In this document: positions 55,618-64,000 of the stretch, in pieces
Position numbering within the stretch: position 1 is the stretch's first letter
How the letters are laid out: each line of letters begins with the position of its first letter
Source of the DNA: Aureitalea sp. L0-47
Lineage (GTDB): Bacteria > Bacteroidota > Bacteroidia > Flavobacteriales > Flavobacteriaceae
DNA length: 64,000 nucleotides
Direction of reading: 5' to 3'
Assembly: GCF_026126405.1 (NCBI RefSeq)
Contig: NZ_JAFMTQ010000008.1
Location: 85,052 to 149,051 of the forward strand
The notes under the pieces: generated by a model
The model's database searches: none
Told to the model about the DNA's origin: nothing
The model's input: only the letters and a program-made list of their open reading frames with translations
Program-made: the position numbers and the translations under genes

Positions 55618-56898
55618 ATGGGAATGAAACAAAAATTACATAGGCTTAAAGAAAAATACAAAGGGAAAAAAATGGCTCCGGCCTTCAATGCCCTGCATAC
55701 ATTCTTATATCTCCCGAATGATACTACCCATGGCGGTACTCATATCAAAGGAGCGGACGACCTGAAACGAACTATGAACATAGTGATTATGGCGCTTGTT
55801 CCATGTTTGATCTTCGGAATGTTTAACGCCGGGTATCAGCATTATGCTGCATTGGACGAGACCTTGCGTGCTGCACCATGGGACAACTTCTTTACATGGG
55901 ACAACTTTGTAATGGGATTATGGACAATCCTTCCACTGGTCGTTGTTTCATACGGAGTAGGGCTGGCGGTTGAATTCCTCTTCGCAGTTATCAAAGGACA
56001 CGAAGTAGAAGAAGGGTACCTCGTAACCGGGATGCTCGTTCCTCTAATCGTACCAGTGGATATCCCACTTTGGATGCTTGCAGTTGCTGTTATTTTTGGA
56101 GTCGTTATAGGAAAAGAAGTCTTCGGTGGAACGGGGATGAATATTCTGAATCCGGCGCTTACCATCAGAGCATTCCTCTTCTTTGCTTATCCAACCTGGA
56201 TGACAGGTGATAAAGTCTGGATTCATGGAGCTGTTGCAAGGGATAAGGCGATAGCCGCAGGTGAAAGTGTAGATGCTATGTCTGGTGAGACCGTTCTCGG
56301 ATATTACGCGAAAGCAGGCCAGGAACTCACGGTACAGGCTTCCAATGGGGCAGAGGTAGTTACAACTTACGGAGATAGAGCGGACGCTTTATACTCGCTA
56401 CAGGATATGTTTTGGGGATTCATCCCGGGTTCAGTAGGAGAAACCTCGAAGGCACTTATTATCCTTGGAGCTTTGATCCTGATATTTACGAAAATAGGAA
56501 GCTGGAGAATTATTTTCAGCACATTGATAGGGGCTGTTGCTATGGGACTTATCTTCAACGGAGTTGTTGAAATGGGTTGGATTTCCGAGAGTAGTAAATT
56601 CTACGGACTGATGACCGTACCTTACTGGCAACACCTGATTATCGGAAGTATATTGTTCGGCGCTGTGTATATGGCCACGGATCCGGTTACAGCTTCGCAA
56701 ACGAACAAAGGGAAATGGATATACGGATTCCTGATAGGGTTTATCTCCATTATGATCCGCGTATTCAATCCGGCCTATCCGGAAGGTGTTTTTCTCGCAA
56801 TCCTTCTTATGAATGTGTTCGCACCAACGATTGACCATTATGTACTTCAAGGAAACATCAAAAGAAGAGCTAAACGATTAAAAGTTAAAACTGCATAA
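55618..56898 (+). CDS. nqrB: Na+-translocating NADH:quinone reductase subunit B
   Basis: A 426-residue membrane subunit with about ten helices that carries a covalent FMN and forms much of the sodium path. A likely flavinylated threonine is Thr225 in MSGETVL. GTGMNILNPALTIRAF and ATDPVTASQTNKGKWIYG are family blocks. I start at ATG 55618; TTG at 55606 is inside nqrA, and ATG 55624 is also possible. Confidence 0.95.
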   Translation: MGMKQKLHRLKEKYKGKKMAPAFNALHTFLYLPNDTTHGGTHIKGADDLKRTMNIVIMALVPCLIFGMFNAGYQHYAALDETLRAAPWDNFFTWDNFVMGLWTILPLVVVSYGVGLAVEFLFAVIKGHEVEEGYLVTGMLVPLIVPVDIPLWMLAVAVIFGVVIGKEVFGGTGMNILNPALTIRAFLFFAYPTWMTGDKVWIHGAVARDKAIAAGESVDAMSGETVLGYYAKAGQELTVQASNGAEVVTTYGDRADALYSLQDMFWGFIPGSVGETSKALIILGALILIFTKIGSWRIIFSTLIGAVAMGLIFNGVVEMGWISESSKFYGLMTVPYWQHLIIGSILFGAVYMATDPVTASQTNKGKWIYGFLIGFISIMIRVFNPAYPEGVFLAILLMNVFAPTIDHYVLQGNIKRRAKRLKVKTA

Positions 56899-56900
56899 TT

Positions 56901-57647
56901 ATGGCACTTAACACTGAAAAAAATAGTTATACCGTCATTTTCGCTGTTGTTATGGTGATAGTTGTTGGGTCTATCCTTGCTGGATTTGCCAATGGTTTGA
57001 AACCAACTATCAAGGCTAATGAGCGGTACGAAAAGCAACAGAATATTCTTTATGCTATGGGCGTGAACGAAAATGAAGGTGCTAATGATGTGGAATTCAT
57101 TCCAACTGAAAGGGTAGAGGAAGTTTTTGCTCAATATATCAAGAAACAATTCGTGATCCAGGGTGACGAGGTTACAGAGAATGACGAAGCATATCTCATC
57201 GACGTAAAGAAGGAAGAGGCAATGGCCAAAAACGGTGATTACGAAAGGAGATTACCGCTTTTTCTGGCCGAGAAAGATGGACAGGAGATGTACGTAATGC
57301 CTGTAAGAGGAAAAGGTCTTTGGGACGCTATCTGGGGCTTTGTAGCTGTGGATAAGTCGATGACCGTAGAAGGTGTATACTTCGATCACAAAGGTGAAAC
57401 TCCTGGACTGGGGGCTGAAATTAAGCAGCGTTTCTTTATGGATGATTTTGAAGGAGAATCCTTTCTGAATGACGGATCTTTTTCAACCATCAAAGTCGCG
57501 AAAGGAAATAATGATCCAAAAAACGAAGATAAGACCGATAATGAGGTAGATGCCCTTGCCGGAGCGACTATCACGGGAGATGGTCTAACAGCTATGCTTC
57601 GTAAAGACGTTAAAATGTATGTGCCTTACTTCAAAAAATTAAATTAA
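56901..57647 (+). CDS. nqrC: Na+-translocating NADH:quinone reductase subunit C
   Basis: A 248-residue subunit with one N-terminal helix and a periplasmic FMN-binding domain. The covalent FMN is expected on Thr223 in DALAGATITGDGL; the usual serine before the glycine is alanine here. GETPGLGAEI is also conserved. Two bases separate it from nqrB, three from nqrD. Confidence 0.95.
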   Translation: MALNTEKNSYTVIFAVVMVIVVGSILAGFANGLKPTIKANERYEKQQNILYAMGVNENEGANDVEFIPTERVEEVFAQYIKKQFVIQGDEVTENDEAYLIDVKKEEAMAKNGDYERRLPLFLAEKDGQEMYVMPVRGKGLWDAIWGFVAVDKSMTVEGVYFDHKGETPGLGAEIKQRFFMDDFEGESFLNDGSFSTIKVAKGNNDPKNEDKTDNEVDALAGATITGDGLTAMLRKDVKMYVPYFKKLN

Positions 57648-57650
57648 GCT

Positions 57651-58298
57651 ATGGGACTTTTATCTAAAAAAGACAGCAAATTAATTCTGGACCCCTTAGC
57701 GGACAATAACCCGATTACCATTCAGGTATTGGGTATCTGTTCTGCTTTGGCTATCACGGCCCAGCTAAAGCCATCTATAGTGATGGCTATTTCCGTGATC
57801 TTTGTTTTGGGAGTAGGGAATGTGGTTATTTCTCTGATGAGAAATATTATCCCTTCTAAAATTAGGATCATTGTTCAGTTGATCGTTGTGGCGACCCTTG
57901 TGATCATAGTAGATCAGGTGTTGAAAGCATTCGCTTATACACTGAGTAAAGAACTTTCGGTATTTATCGGTTTGATCATCACCAACTGTATCATTATGGG
58001 ACGATTTGAGGCTTTTGCCCTGGGTAATGGCCCCTGGAAATCATTCCTGGACGGAATTGGAAATGCCCTTGGATACGGTGTGATACTTATTATTGTTGGA
58101 TTCTTCCGTGAACTATTCGGTTCGGGTACGCTCTTCGGATTAAAAGTACTGGGAGATTCCGTAGAAAAAACAGGACTGTACGCTATCGGATACGAGAACA
58201 ACGGTTTTATGGTACTGCCTCCAATGGCACTTATCGTTGTGGGTATTATTATCTGGGTGCAGCGAAGCAAGAACAAAGCATTAATTGAAGAAAACTAA
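57651..58298 (+). CDS. nqrD: Na+-translocating NADH:quinone reductase subunit D
   Basis: A 215-residue membrane subunit with six helices, homologous to NqrE by an ancient duplication. The cysteines in VLGICSALAIT and TNCIIMGRFEAFA contribute with NqrE to an iron centre in the membrane. Confidence 0.95.
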   Translation: MGLLSKKDSKLILDPLADNNPITIQVLGICSALAITAQLKPSIVMAISVIFVLGVGNVVISLMRNIIPSKIRIIVQLIVVATLVIIVDQVLKAFAYTLSKELSVFIGLIITNCIIMGRFEAFALGNGPWKSFLDGIGNALGYGVILIIVGFFRELFGSGTLFGLKVLGDSVEKTGLYAIGYENNGFMVLPPMALIVVGIIIWVQRSKNKALIEEN

Positions 58299-58322
58299 AG
58301 CAGGTACTGAAAACATTTCATT

Positions 58323-59060
58323 ATGGAACATGTAGAATTATTTTTTAAGTCGGTCTTTGTAGACAACATGGTATTTGCATACTTCCTTGGTATGTGTTCT
58401 TACCTTGCCGTTTCAAAGAAAGTAAGTACTGCTGTAGGTCTTGGAGCTGCGGTAATATTCGTTTTAACTGTAACAGTACCTCTTAACTGGTTACTGGATC
58501 AATATATCCTGCAAGAAGGAGCCTTGTCATGGTTAGGTGCAGAGTACGCAGACTATGACCTTAGTTTCCTTTCTTTTATATTATTTATCGCTACTATAGC
58601 AACCATGGTACAGCTGGTTGAGATCGTTGTAGAACGATTTTCTCCTTCACTGTATAACTCCCTTGGGATATTCCTACCGTTGATCGCCGTAAACTGTGCG
58701 ATCCTAGGTGGATCCCTTTTTATGCAGTCACGTGAGATCGAGACCTTCGGACTTGCACTTAACTATGGTTTCAGCAGTGGAATCGGGTGGTTCCTGGCAA
58801 TCCTTGCCATTGCGGCCATTCGGGAGAAGATCCGTTATTCCAACGTGCCAGCTCCACTACGTGGATTGGGTATTACCTTCATTATCACAGGGCTGATGGC
58901 CATCGGATTTATGAGTTTCGGCGGCATGCTCACAGGAGGAGATGAGGCAGCGGAAACACCTGAAGGAGGATCGGCCCAGGTTGAGACCCTTTCAGAAGAA
59001 ACATCAAAAGAATTAGCACAGAACGAAACTCAGGAAGTTTCAGAAATAACCCCTAAATAA
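58323..59060 (+). CDS. nqrE: Na+-translocating NADH:quinone reductase subunit E
   Basis: A 245-residue membrane subunit. Six helices and the conserved cysteine segments ([13 protein letters not shown] and [12 protein letters not shown]) place it with NqrE. After the last helix there is an extra tail of about 40 residues rich in Glu, Thr and Ser (from [12 protein letters not shown]), not present in proteobacterial NqrE of about 200 residues. It starts 24 bases after nqrD and ends one base before nqrF. Confidence 0.94.
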   Translation: MEHVELFFKSVFVDNMVFAYFLGMCSYLAVSKKVSTAVGLGAAVIFVLTVTVPLNWLLDQYILQEGALSWLGAEYADYDLSFLSFILFIATIATMVQLVEIVVERFSPSLYNSLGIFLPLIAVNCAILGGSLFMQSREIETFGLALNYGFSSGIGWFLAILAIAAIREKIRYSNVPAPLRGLGITFIITGLMAIGFMSFGGMLTGGDEAAETPEGGSAQVETLSEETSKELAQNETQEVSEITPK

Positions 59061-59061
59061 T

Positions 59062-60366
59062 ATGATCTTAGCAAGTACATTAGGAGTCATTGTAGCAACG
59101 GTAGTAGCATTCCTGGTACTCACACTGCTATTGGTAGCACTGTTACTATTCACAAAACAGAAACTGGCACCATCAGGACCGGTTAAACTCACTATAAACG
59201 ATGAGAAAGTGATCGAAGTACCTTCCGGCGGAACCCTATTATCTACGCTGGGAAACCAAAAAGTGTTCTTACCTTCTGCATGTGGAGGTGGCGGAACCTG
59301 TATTCAGTGTGAATGCCACGTCCTGGAAGGTGGAGGAGAAGCACTGCCTACCGAAACTCCGCACTTTACGAGAAAGGAATTGAAGTCTGGTGCCCGATTG
59401 GCATGCCAGGTAAAGGTAAAGCAGGATATGAACATTCATATTCCTGAAGAGGTCTTCGGAATTAAAAAATGGGATGCCACTGTTGTTCGAAATTACAATG
59501 TAGCCTCCTTTATCAAGGAGTTTGTTGTGGAGATTCCTGAAGATATGAATTACAAGGCAGGAGGATACATTCAAATTGAGATTCCACCATGTGAGATCAA
59601 GTATTCGGATATTGATATCACTGCTCATCCCGAAGAGCACGATACACCTGATAAATTCCAGGATGAATGGGACAAGTTCGGACTATGGCCTTTGGTAATG
59701 AAGAATACCGAAACAGTAGAGCGTGCTTATTCTATGGCTTCATATCCCGCTGAAGGACGTGAGATCATGCTGAACGTTCGTATTGCCACACCACCATGGG
59801 ATCGTGCTAAGAATCAATGGATGCAGGTGAACCCGGGAATCGCTTCTTCTTATATCTTCAATTGTAAAGAAGGAGATAAGGTAGTTATCTCAGGTCCTTA
59901 CGGTGAGTTCTTTATCAATGAATCTGATGCCGAAATGTTGTACGTTGGGGGTGGAGCCGGAATGGCACCTATGCGTTCTCACTTGTATCACCTGTTCAAA
60001 ACCTTGAAAACAGGCAGAACAGTGACCTATTGGTACGGTGGCCGATCTAAGCGAGAGTTGTTCTATATTGAGCACTTCAGGGAGCTTGAAAGAGAATTCC
60101 CGAACTTCAAATTCTATATGGCCCTCTCCGAACCTTTGGAAGAGGACAACTGGAAAGTGAAAAAAGACATTAATGATGAAGGTGATGGATTCGTTGGATT
60201 CATCCACCAGGTTGTGATCGATAATTACCTGAATCATCATGAAACCCCTGAAGATATCGAACTCTATTTCTGTGGTCCGCCGCTGATGAACCAGGCCGTG
60301 CAGAAGATGGGAGAGGACTTCGGAATTCCGGATGAGAACATCCGATTCGACGACTTCGGAGGATAA
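59062..60366 (+). CDS. nqrF: Na+-translocating NADH:quinone reductase subunit F
   Basis: NADH-oxidising entry subunit. The 434 residues hold an N-terminal helix (8-30), a [2Fe-2S] domain with Cys74, Cys80, Cys83 and Cys115, an FAD domain ([12 protein letters not shown]) and an NADH domain ([26 protein letters not shown]). All cofactor residues are intact. Confidence 0.96.
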   Translation: MILASTLGVIVATVVAFLVLTLLLVALLLFTKQKLAPSGPVKLTINDEKVIEVPSGGTLLSTLGNQKVFLPSACGGGGTCIQCECHVLEGGGEALPTETPHFTRKELKSGARLACQVKVKQDMNIHIPEEVFGIKKWDATVVRNYNVASFIKEFVVEIPEDMNYKAGGYIQIEIPPCEIKYSDIDITAHPEEHDTPDKFQDEWDKFGLWPLVMKNTETVERAYSMASYPAEGREIMLNVRIATPPWDRAKNQWMQVNPGIASSYIFNCKEGDKVVISGPYGEFFINESDAEMLYVGGGAGMAPMRSHLYHLFKTLKTGRTVTYWYGGRSKRELFYIEHFRELEREFPNFKFYMALSEPLEEDNWKVKKDINDEGDGFVGFIHQVVIDNYLNHHETPEDIELYFCGPPLMNQAVQKMGEDFGIPDENIRFDDFGG

Positions 60367-60386
60367 ACATTTCTCTAATGACGAAT

Positions 60387-60417
60387 AACGCCTTACTATG
60401 AGTAAGGCGTTTTTTTA
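60387..60417 (+). terminator. Terminator of the nqr operon
   Basis: AACGCCTTACT (60387-60397) pairs with AGTAAGGCGTT (60401-60411) around ATG, followed by a T run to 60417. Confidence 0.9.
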
Positions 60418-60533
60418 TTTAGAACTCTTAAAAAAAAGTGTATTTCATCGATTAAAGGTTGATATATTTCGATAAAGAACTACTTTTACTACATTCATTA
60501 CAATAAATCAAGCCCCATAATTACAATGACATC

Positions 60534-63500
60534 ATGAAAAAAATAATTCCACTTGTGTTGTTGCTGACAGTGTATATGGCTCCTGCCCAAACCCTGCAGC
60601 GATCCGATAATTCGAATGACAGAAGAGCAGACTCTACCAAGTATTCCAAGGATATCAAAGCTATTGTTGACAGTTATGACAAAGCGGCTCTCTCTGCACT
60701 ATATGCCCAATTTTCTGAACGACAACTTCTGGAGAAACAGGATGCTGTTGCCTATGCGATGGTACGGAATATCCCGATTAAGAAATACAATCCAGATGGA
60801 ACTTTTGATGAATTAATGAAGATTGCCGAAGATGGCAGTCCGATTTACTATACTCTACATAATGTAAATGCTGCAATTTCTACCCGTGCGGATTACCTGA
60901 ACAGTGGTGGGGGACTTGGGCTTACAGTAGATGGTGATGGTATGTTGGCGGGTGTATGGGATGGAGGTCCCACAAGGCCCACACACCAGGAATTCGATGG
61001 CCCCGGCGGCAGTAACAGGGTAAGTATTAATGATGGGGTTACCACTCTGGACGGTAATAGCTTTCACGCCCAGCATGTAACCGGTACCATTGTGGCTTCA
61101 GGCGTGAATGCAGCAGCCAAAGGTATGGCCTGGCAGGCAGATTGTATTACTCATGAATGGAATAATGATGTCACTGAAGTAACCACAGAAGCAGGGAACG
61201 GTCTCTTACTTTCAAATCATTCTTACGGCTACATAGCCACGGGAATTCCTGATAGTTGGTTCGGACAATATGGTTCTGATGCTCAGGCCTGGGATAACAT
61301 TATGTATAATGCACCCTACTATCTACAGATCAAATCGGCCGGAAACGATGGTAATAACAATACCGCGAACGCATCGCCACTGGATGGTCAATCCGCTTAT
61401 GATAAACTCAATGGAGACGCTTGTGCTAAAAACAATCTCGTGATCGGTAATGGACAGGATGCTAGTATTGATGGTAGTGGAAACCTGATTTCAATGATCA
61501 GAAATTCCGGAAGTAGTGAAGGGCCCACAGACGATTACCGTATTAAGCCTGATATCATGGGAAATGGTACTTCGTTAACTTCTACCTATGAAACCAGTGA
61601 TACGGCTTACGGTACTATTTCTGGTACTTCGATGTCAGCACCTAATGTAACGGGTACTCTGCTTCTATTGCAGGAACACTATAACAACTTGAACGGCTCC
61701 TTTATGAAGGCAGCTACATTAAAGGGACTTGCACTGCATACCGCCGATGATGTAGCGGCTGCGGGTCCGGATGCGGAAACTGGCTGGGGATTATTGAATG
61801 CAAAGGTTGCTGCTGAAACGATTTCAGCATCACCTACATCTGCTCTTATTTCAGAATTAAACCTATCGAATGGAGCAACATATCAGGTCACTATCCAATC
61901 TGATGGTGTGAATCCTTTGATCGCCTCAATTTCCTGGACAGATCCTGCGCATGCACCGATTTCTGGAACAAATAACAATACTCCGGCCCTGGTAAATGAC
62001 CTTGATCTAACTTTGAATAACGGAACAGCTTATAACCCATGGAGATTAACCGGGGTAACAACCAACGGAACCGGGGATAATAATGTGGATCCGTTTGAGC
62101 GCGTTGATATTTCCGGAGCTTCTGGACAATATACGCTTACAGTATCTCATGATGGTTCGCTAACGAATGGTTCACAGGATTTTACACTTATTGTAACCGG
62201 AGGAACCATTGCGGCAACCTCTCCCGAGATTTCATATGGAACAACAACAGCAATAACTACCGAAGGTACAGATTGCAGTTTCACGGACGTTAGCGTGCCA
62301 CTTAACATTGCAATGGCACCTTCGCAAAACGCCGATGTAACATTTGCTGTGAACGGTGGTACTGCCGGAGATGGATTGGATTATGAACTCGTAACACCAT
62401 CCGTGACTTTCCTTCAGGGTCAAACTACCTCACAAAACCTTATAGTTCGCGTGTATCACGATGGAGTGGTAGAAGGTCCAGAAACTGCGATTATTGATTT
62501 TACGGTAAACGCAAATGGTGGAGATGCCGTAGCTAATCCAGCTGCAGATTCTCTCACCTTGACCATTAATGACGATGATGCCGTTCCTTCGACAAGCACG
62601 GATATAACCTTGTTTACCGAAGATTTTGAGGATTGGACAGAATGGCAGATTGGCGACCGGGATGGTGATGGTAATATTTGGGTGGATTTGTCCTTTAGTT
62701 CGGGAGGTTTTACCGGTTTTGCAGGCCAATTTGTAGGGTCCGAAACTAATTTGTCAATATTAGGTGGTACAGGTAAAGCCAATGCCGATAATTATTTGAT
62801 AAGTCCACAGATCAGTATACCGTCTAATACTACGAATACGGCTTTCACCTTTTCAGTGGGCGGATTTAATACTGCCGAACATTATTTACTAAAATGGACA
62901 ACTGATATCTCATCATACGCTACGATTGACGCTGGGATTACCTTGGAAGAAAGAAACTCTATTAATGGCGATGGTGAAGTTCGAACCATAAATCGAACCG
63001 ACATTGCAGGACAATCAGGGTATTTCGTAGTACGACACTATAATTCTTTTGCAAATAACGGACTGTTACTGTTTGACGCGTTATCAGTAGTTGCTACAAC
63101 AGAAACGCCAGTTCAAACAGCAGTCAATGCAGGAACAAGCGATCAAACCGATATCCCCGGAGGAGGTACAACGTATACCTATGATAGTTCAACAGGTTAC
63201 GTTATGCTATCGATCGATAATACTGGTGGTGATGATTATGACTGTGTTACCACTCACGTGTCGCGAGCAGGTACAAGCGGACAGGGCTATAACGGGAGTA
63301 CCGCGCCAGACCTAGTTACAGATAAGACATTCAATATCAGCCCTGCGAATTCACCATCCCCTGGTAACGTTTCAGTGACCTTTTATTTTACCGAAGCTGA
63401 GATTGCCGGATGGGAGACTGCAGCTGCGCCATGGACGCGAAACGATCTGGTTGCCGCAAGGGACACGGGTTCTTCAGTTGAAACGACATCCCTTTCCATT

Positions 63501-64000
63501 GGGTCCTTCGGAGCGCATGTGACACTAACAGGTAGCTTCACAGGCCTGGATGGGACCTATTATTTTGGCCCCTTAAGTGCTTTTGTTGCATGTACGGGAG
63601 TAACCAAAACCTGGAACGGATCTAATTGGTCACCGGCAGGTGCGCCAGGTTCCACAGATTTGGCAGTTATTAATGGCAATTATACTACAGCTACCGATGG
63701 TGACCTGAACGTATGTACACTAACAATAAATTCCGGAAACACCCTCACTGTAAGTGCCAATGGATACATTAACGTGGAAAGCGATATAACTGTTTCCAGT
63801 GGCGCAACCTTAGAAGTTGAGCACCAGGGAAGCGTGGTACAGGTAGACAACGATGCGGTTGCGACCAATTCGGGTACTATCAATGTACACTTAACCACTC
63901 CCCCGTTGAAGGAGCGTGATTTCATGTTGATGGGTAGTCCTATGACGGCCGAGACACGTAACGATGTTTTTGGTTCGGCTTACAATGTACAGGAGCATAC
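60534..64000 (+). CDS. Secreted subtilisin-like (S8) serine protease, 3' end beyond the window
   Basis: The frame opens at ATG 60534 and is still open at the window edge (over 1,155 residues). A signal peptide (about 1-19, MKKIIPLVLLLTVYMAPAQ) precedes an S8 domain with the triad Asp143 (AGVWDGG), His178 (FHAQHVTGTI) and Ser366 (GTSMSAPN). After the protease come a jelly-roll region, a Calx-beta-like repeat (VTFAVNGGTAGDGLDYEL), an adhesin-like domain (LFTEDFEDWTEWQIG) and a segment starting TWNGSNWSPAGAP that is common just before type IX sorting domains. The sorting domain itself is expected past the edge. Probably a degradative exoenzyme of the cell surface or medium. Confidence 0.9.
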   Translation, partial: MKKIIPLVLLLTVYMAPAQTLQRSDNSNDRRADSTKYSKDIKAIVDSYDKAALSALYAQFSERQLLEKQDAVAYAMVRNIPIKKYNPDGTFDELMKIAEDGSPIYYTLHNVNAAISTRADYLNSGGGLGLTVDGDGMLAGVWDGGPTRPTHQEFDGPGGSNRVSINDGVTTLDGNSFHAQHVTGTIVASGVNAAAKGMAWQADCITHEWNNDVTEVTTEAGNGLLLSNHSYGYIATGIPDSWFGQYGSDAQAWDNIMYNAPYYLQIKSAGNDGNNNTANASPLDGQSAYDKLNGDACAKNNLVIGNGQDASIDGSGNLISMIRNSGSSEGPTDDYRIKPDIMGNGTSLTSTYETSDTAYGTISGTSMSAPNVTGTLLLLQEHYNNLNGSFMKAATLKGLALHTADDVAAAGPDAETGWGLLNAKVAAETISASPTSALISELNLSNGATYQVTIQSDGVNPLIASISWTDPAHAPISGTNNNTPALVNDLDLTLNNGTAYNPWRLTGVTTNGTGDNNVDPFERVDISGASGQYTLTVSHDGSLTNGSQDFTLIVTGGTIAATSPEISYGTTTAITTEGTDCSFTDVSVPLNIAMAPSQNADVTFAVNGGTAGDGLDYELVTPSVTFLQGQTTSQNLIVRVYHDGVVEGPETAIIDFTVNANGGDAVANPAADSLTLTINDDDAVPSTSTDITLFTEDFEDWTEWQIGDRDGDGNIWVDLSFSSGGFTGFAGQFVGSETNLSILGGTGKANADNYLISPQISIPSNTTNTAFTFSVGGFNTAEHYLLKWTTDISSYATIDAGITLEERNSINGDGEVRTINRTDIAGQSGYFVVRHYNSFANNGLLLFDALSVVATTETPVQTAVNAGTSDQTDIPGGGTTYTYDSSTGYVMLSIDNTGGDDYDCVTTHVSRAGTSGQGYNGSTAPDLVTDKTFNISPANSPSPGNVSVTFYFTEAEIAGWETAAAPWTRNDLVAARDTGSSVETTSLSIGSFGAHVTLTGSFTGLDGTYYFGPLSAFVACTGVTKTWNGSNWSPAGAPGSTDLAVINGNYTTATDGDLNVCTLTINSGNTLTVSANGYINVESDITVSSGATLEVEHQGSVVQVDNDAVATNSGTINVHLTTPPLKERDFMLMGSPMTAETRNDVFGSAYNVQEH

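Noticed and set aside
1..64000. tRNA or rRNA genes, prophage, defence islands, insertion sequences
   Set aside because: I looked for cloverleaf arms with CCA-type ends, integrases, transposases and phage or restriction genes and found none; a covariance-model tRNA search would settle the tRNA point.

Overview
This window reads as ordinary chromosome of a marine member of the Flavobacteriaceae (Bacteroidota). The lines of evidence are a fused CcoNO subunit in a full cbb3 oxidase locus, a Na+-pumping NADH:quinone oxidoreductase (nqrABCDEF), type IX secretion parts (PorT, a plug-type DUF5103 protein, and secreted proteins), a TamL-type outer-membrane lipoprotein, a short RpoD, a YpdA-type bacillithiol reductase, absence of convincing Shine-Dalgarno sites, and TAnnTTTG promoter elements typical of the phylum. 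No CRISPR array, prophage, insertion sequence, rRNA or tRNA gene was seen.

Layout. 1-519: no gene; a terminator-like hairpin and a mosaic of short tandem repeats. 520-5931: a phosphate transporter with a PhoU-like tail, then mlaEFD plus a conserved unknown gene (lipid transport). 5948-9204: CBS protein, a small helical protein joined to a UbiB-family kinase, and a repetitive coiled-coil protein. 9320-18584: copper handling and cbb3 oxidase (HMA protein, ccoI, ccoS, ccoNO, ccoQ, ccoP, ccoG, ccoH, a SafE-like protein and an unlisted 45-residue membrane protein), followed by a decayed 3' end of hemN on the other strand. 19093-24633: unknown SH3-like protein, MtfA-like peptidase, YpdA, secreted beta-propeller protein, membrane AraC regulator, rpe. 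24638-29554: two adjacent BLUF photoreceptor genes, rpoD, and a cytoplasmic hybrid histidine kinase.

29811-36478: pnp and rpsO, two tandem paralogous surface lipoproteins with near-identical terminators, accD and fba. 36522-45529: tamL and a SpoU methyltransferase diverging from paired TTG starts, porT-menG, trkA-trkH, purT. 45546-54084: aminotransferase and desaturase upstream of purT on one strand, rsmG, pruA, an NRDE-family gene, apaG, DUF3667 and the DUF5103 plug gene. 54264-60366: nqrABCDEF with a good promoter, a leader hairpin and a strong terminator. 60534-end: a large secreted subtilisin-like protease that runs off the window.

The genes fit an aerobic to microaerobic, sodium-using heterotroph: Nqr feeds electrons to menaquinone (MenG) and cbb3 oxidase consumes oxygen; Trk, PiT and Mla serve ion, phosphate and lipid transport; TamL and type IX components build and use the outer membrane. 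Nothing here is clearly a new biological system. The least explained items are the repeat mosaic at the left end, the tandem BLUF genes next to rpe and rpoD, the UbiB kinase with a UbiK-like partner candidate, the duplicated surface lipoproteins, and an operator-like palindrome before the hybrid kinase. Several start sites were moved from the longest frame to an internal ATG, and four genes appear to start at TTG.
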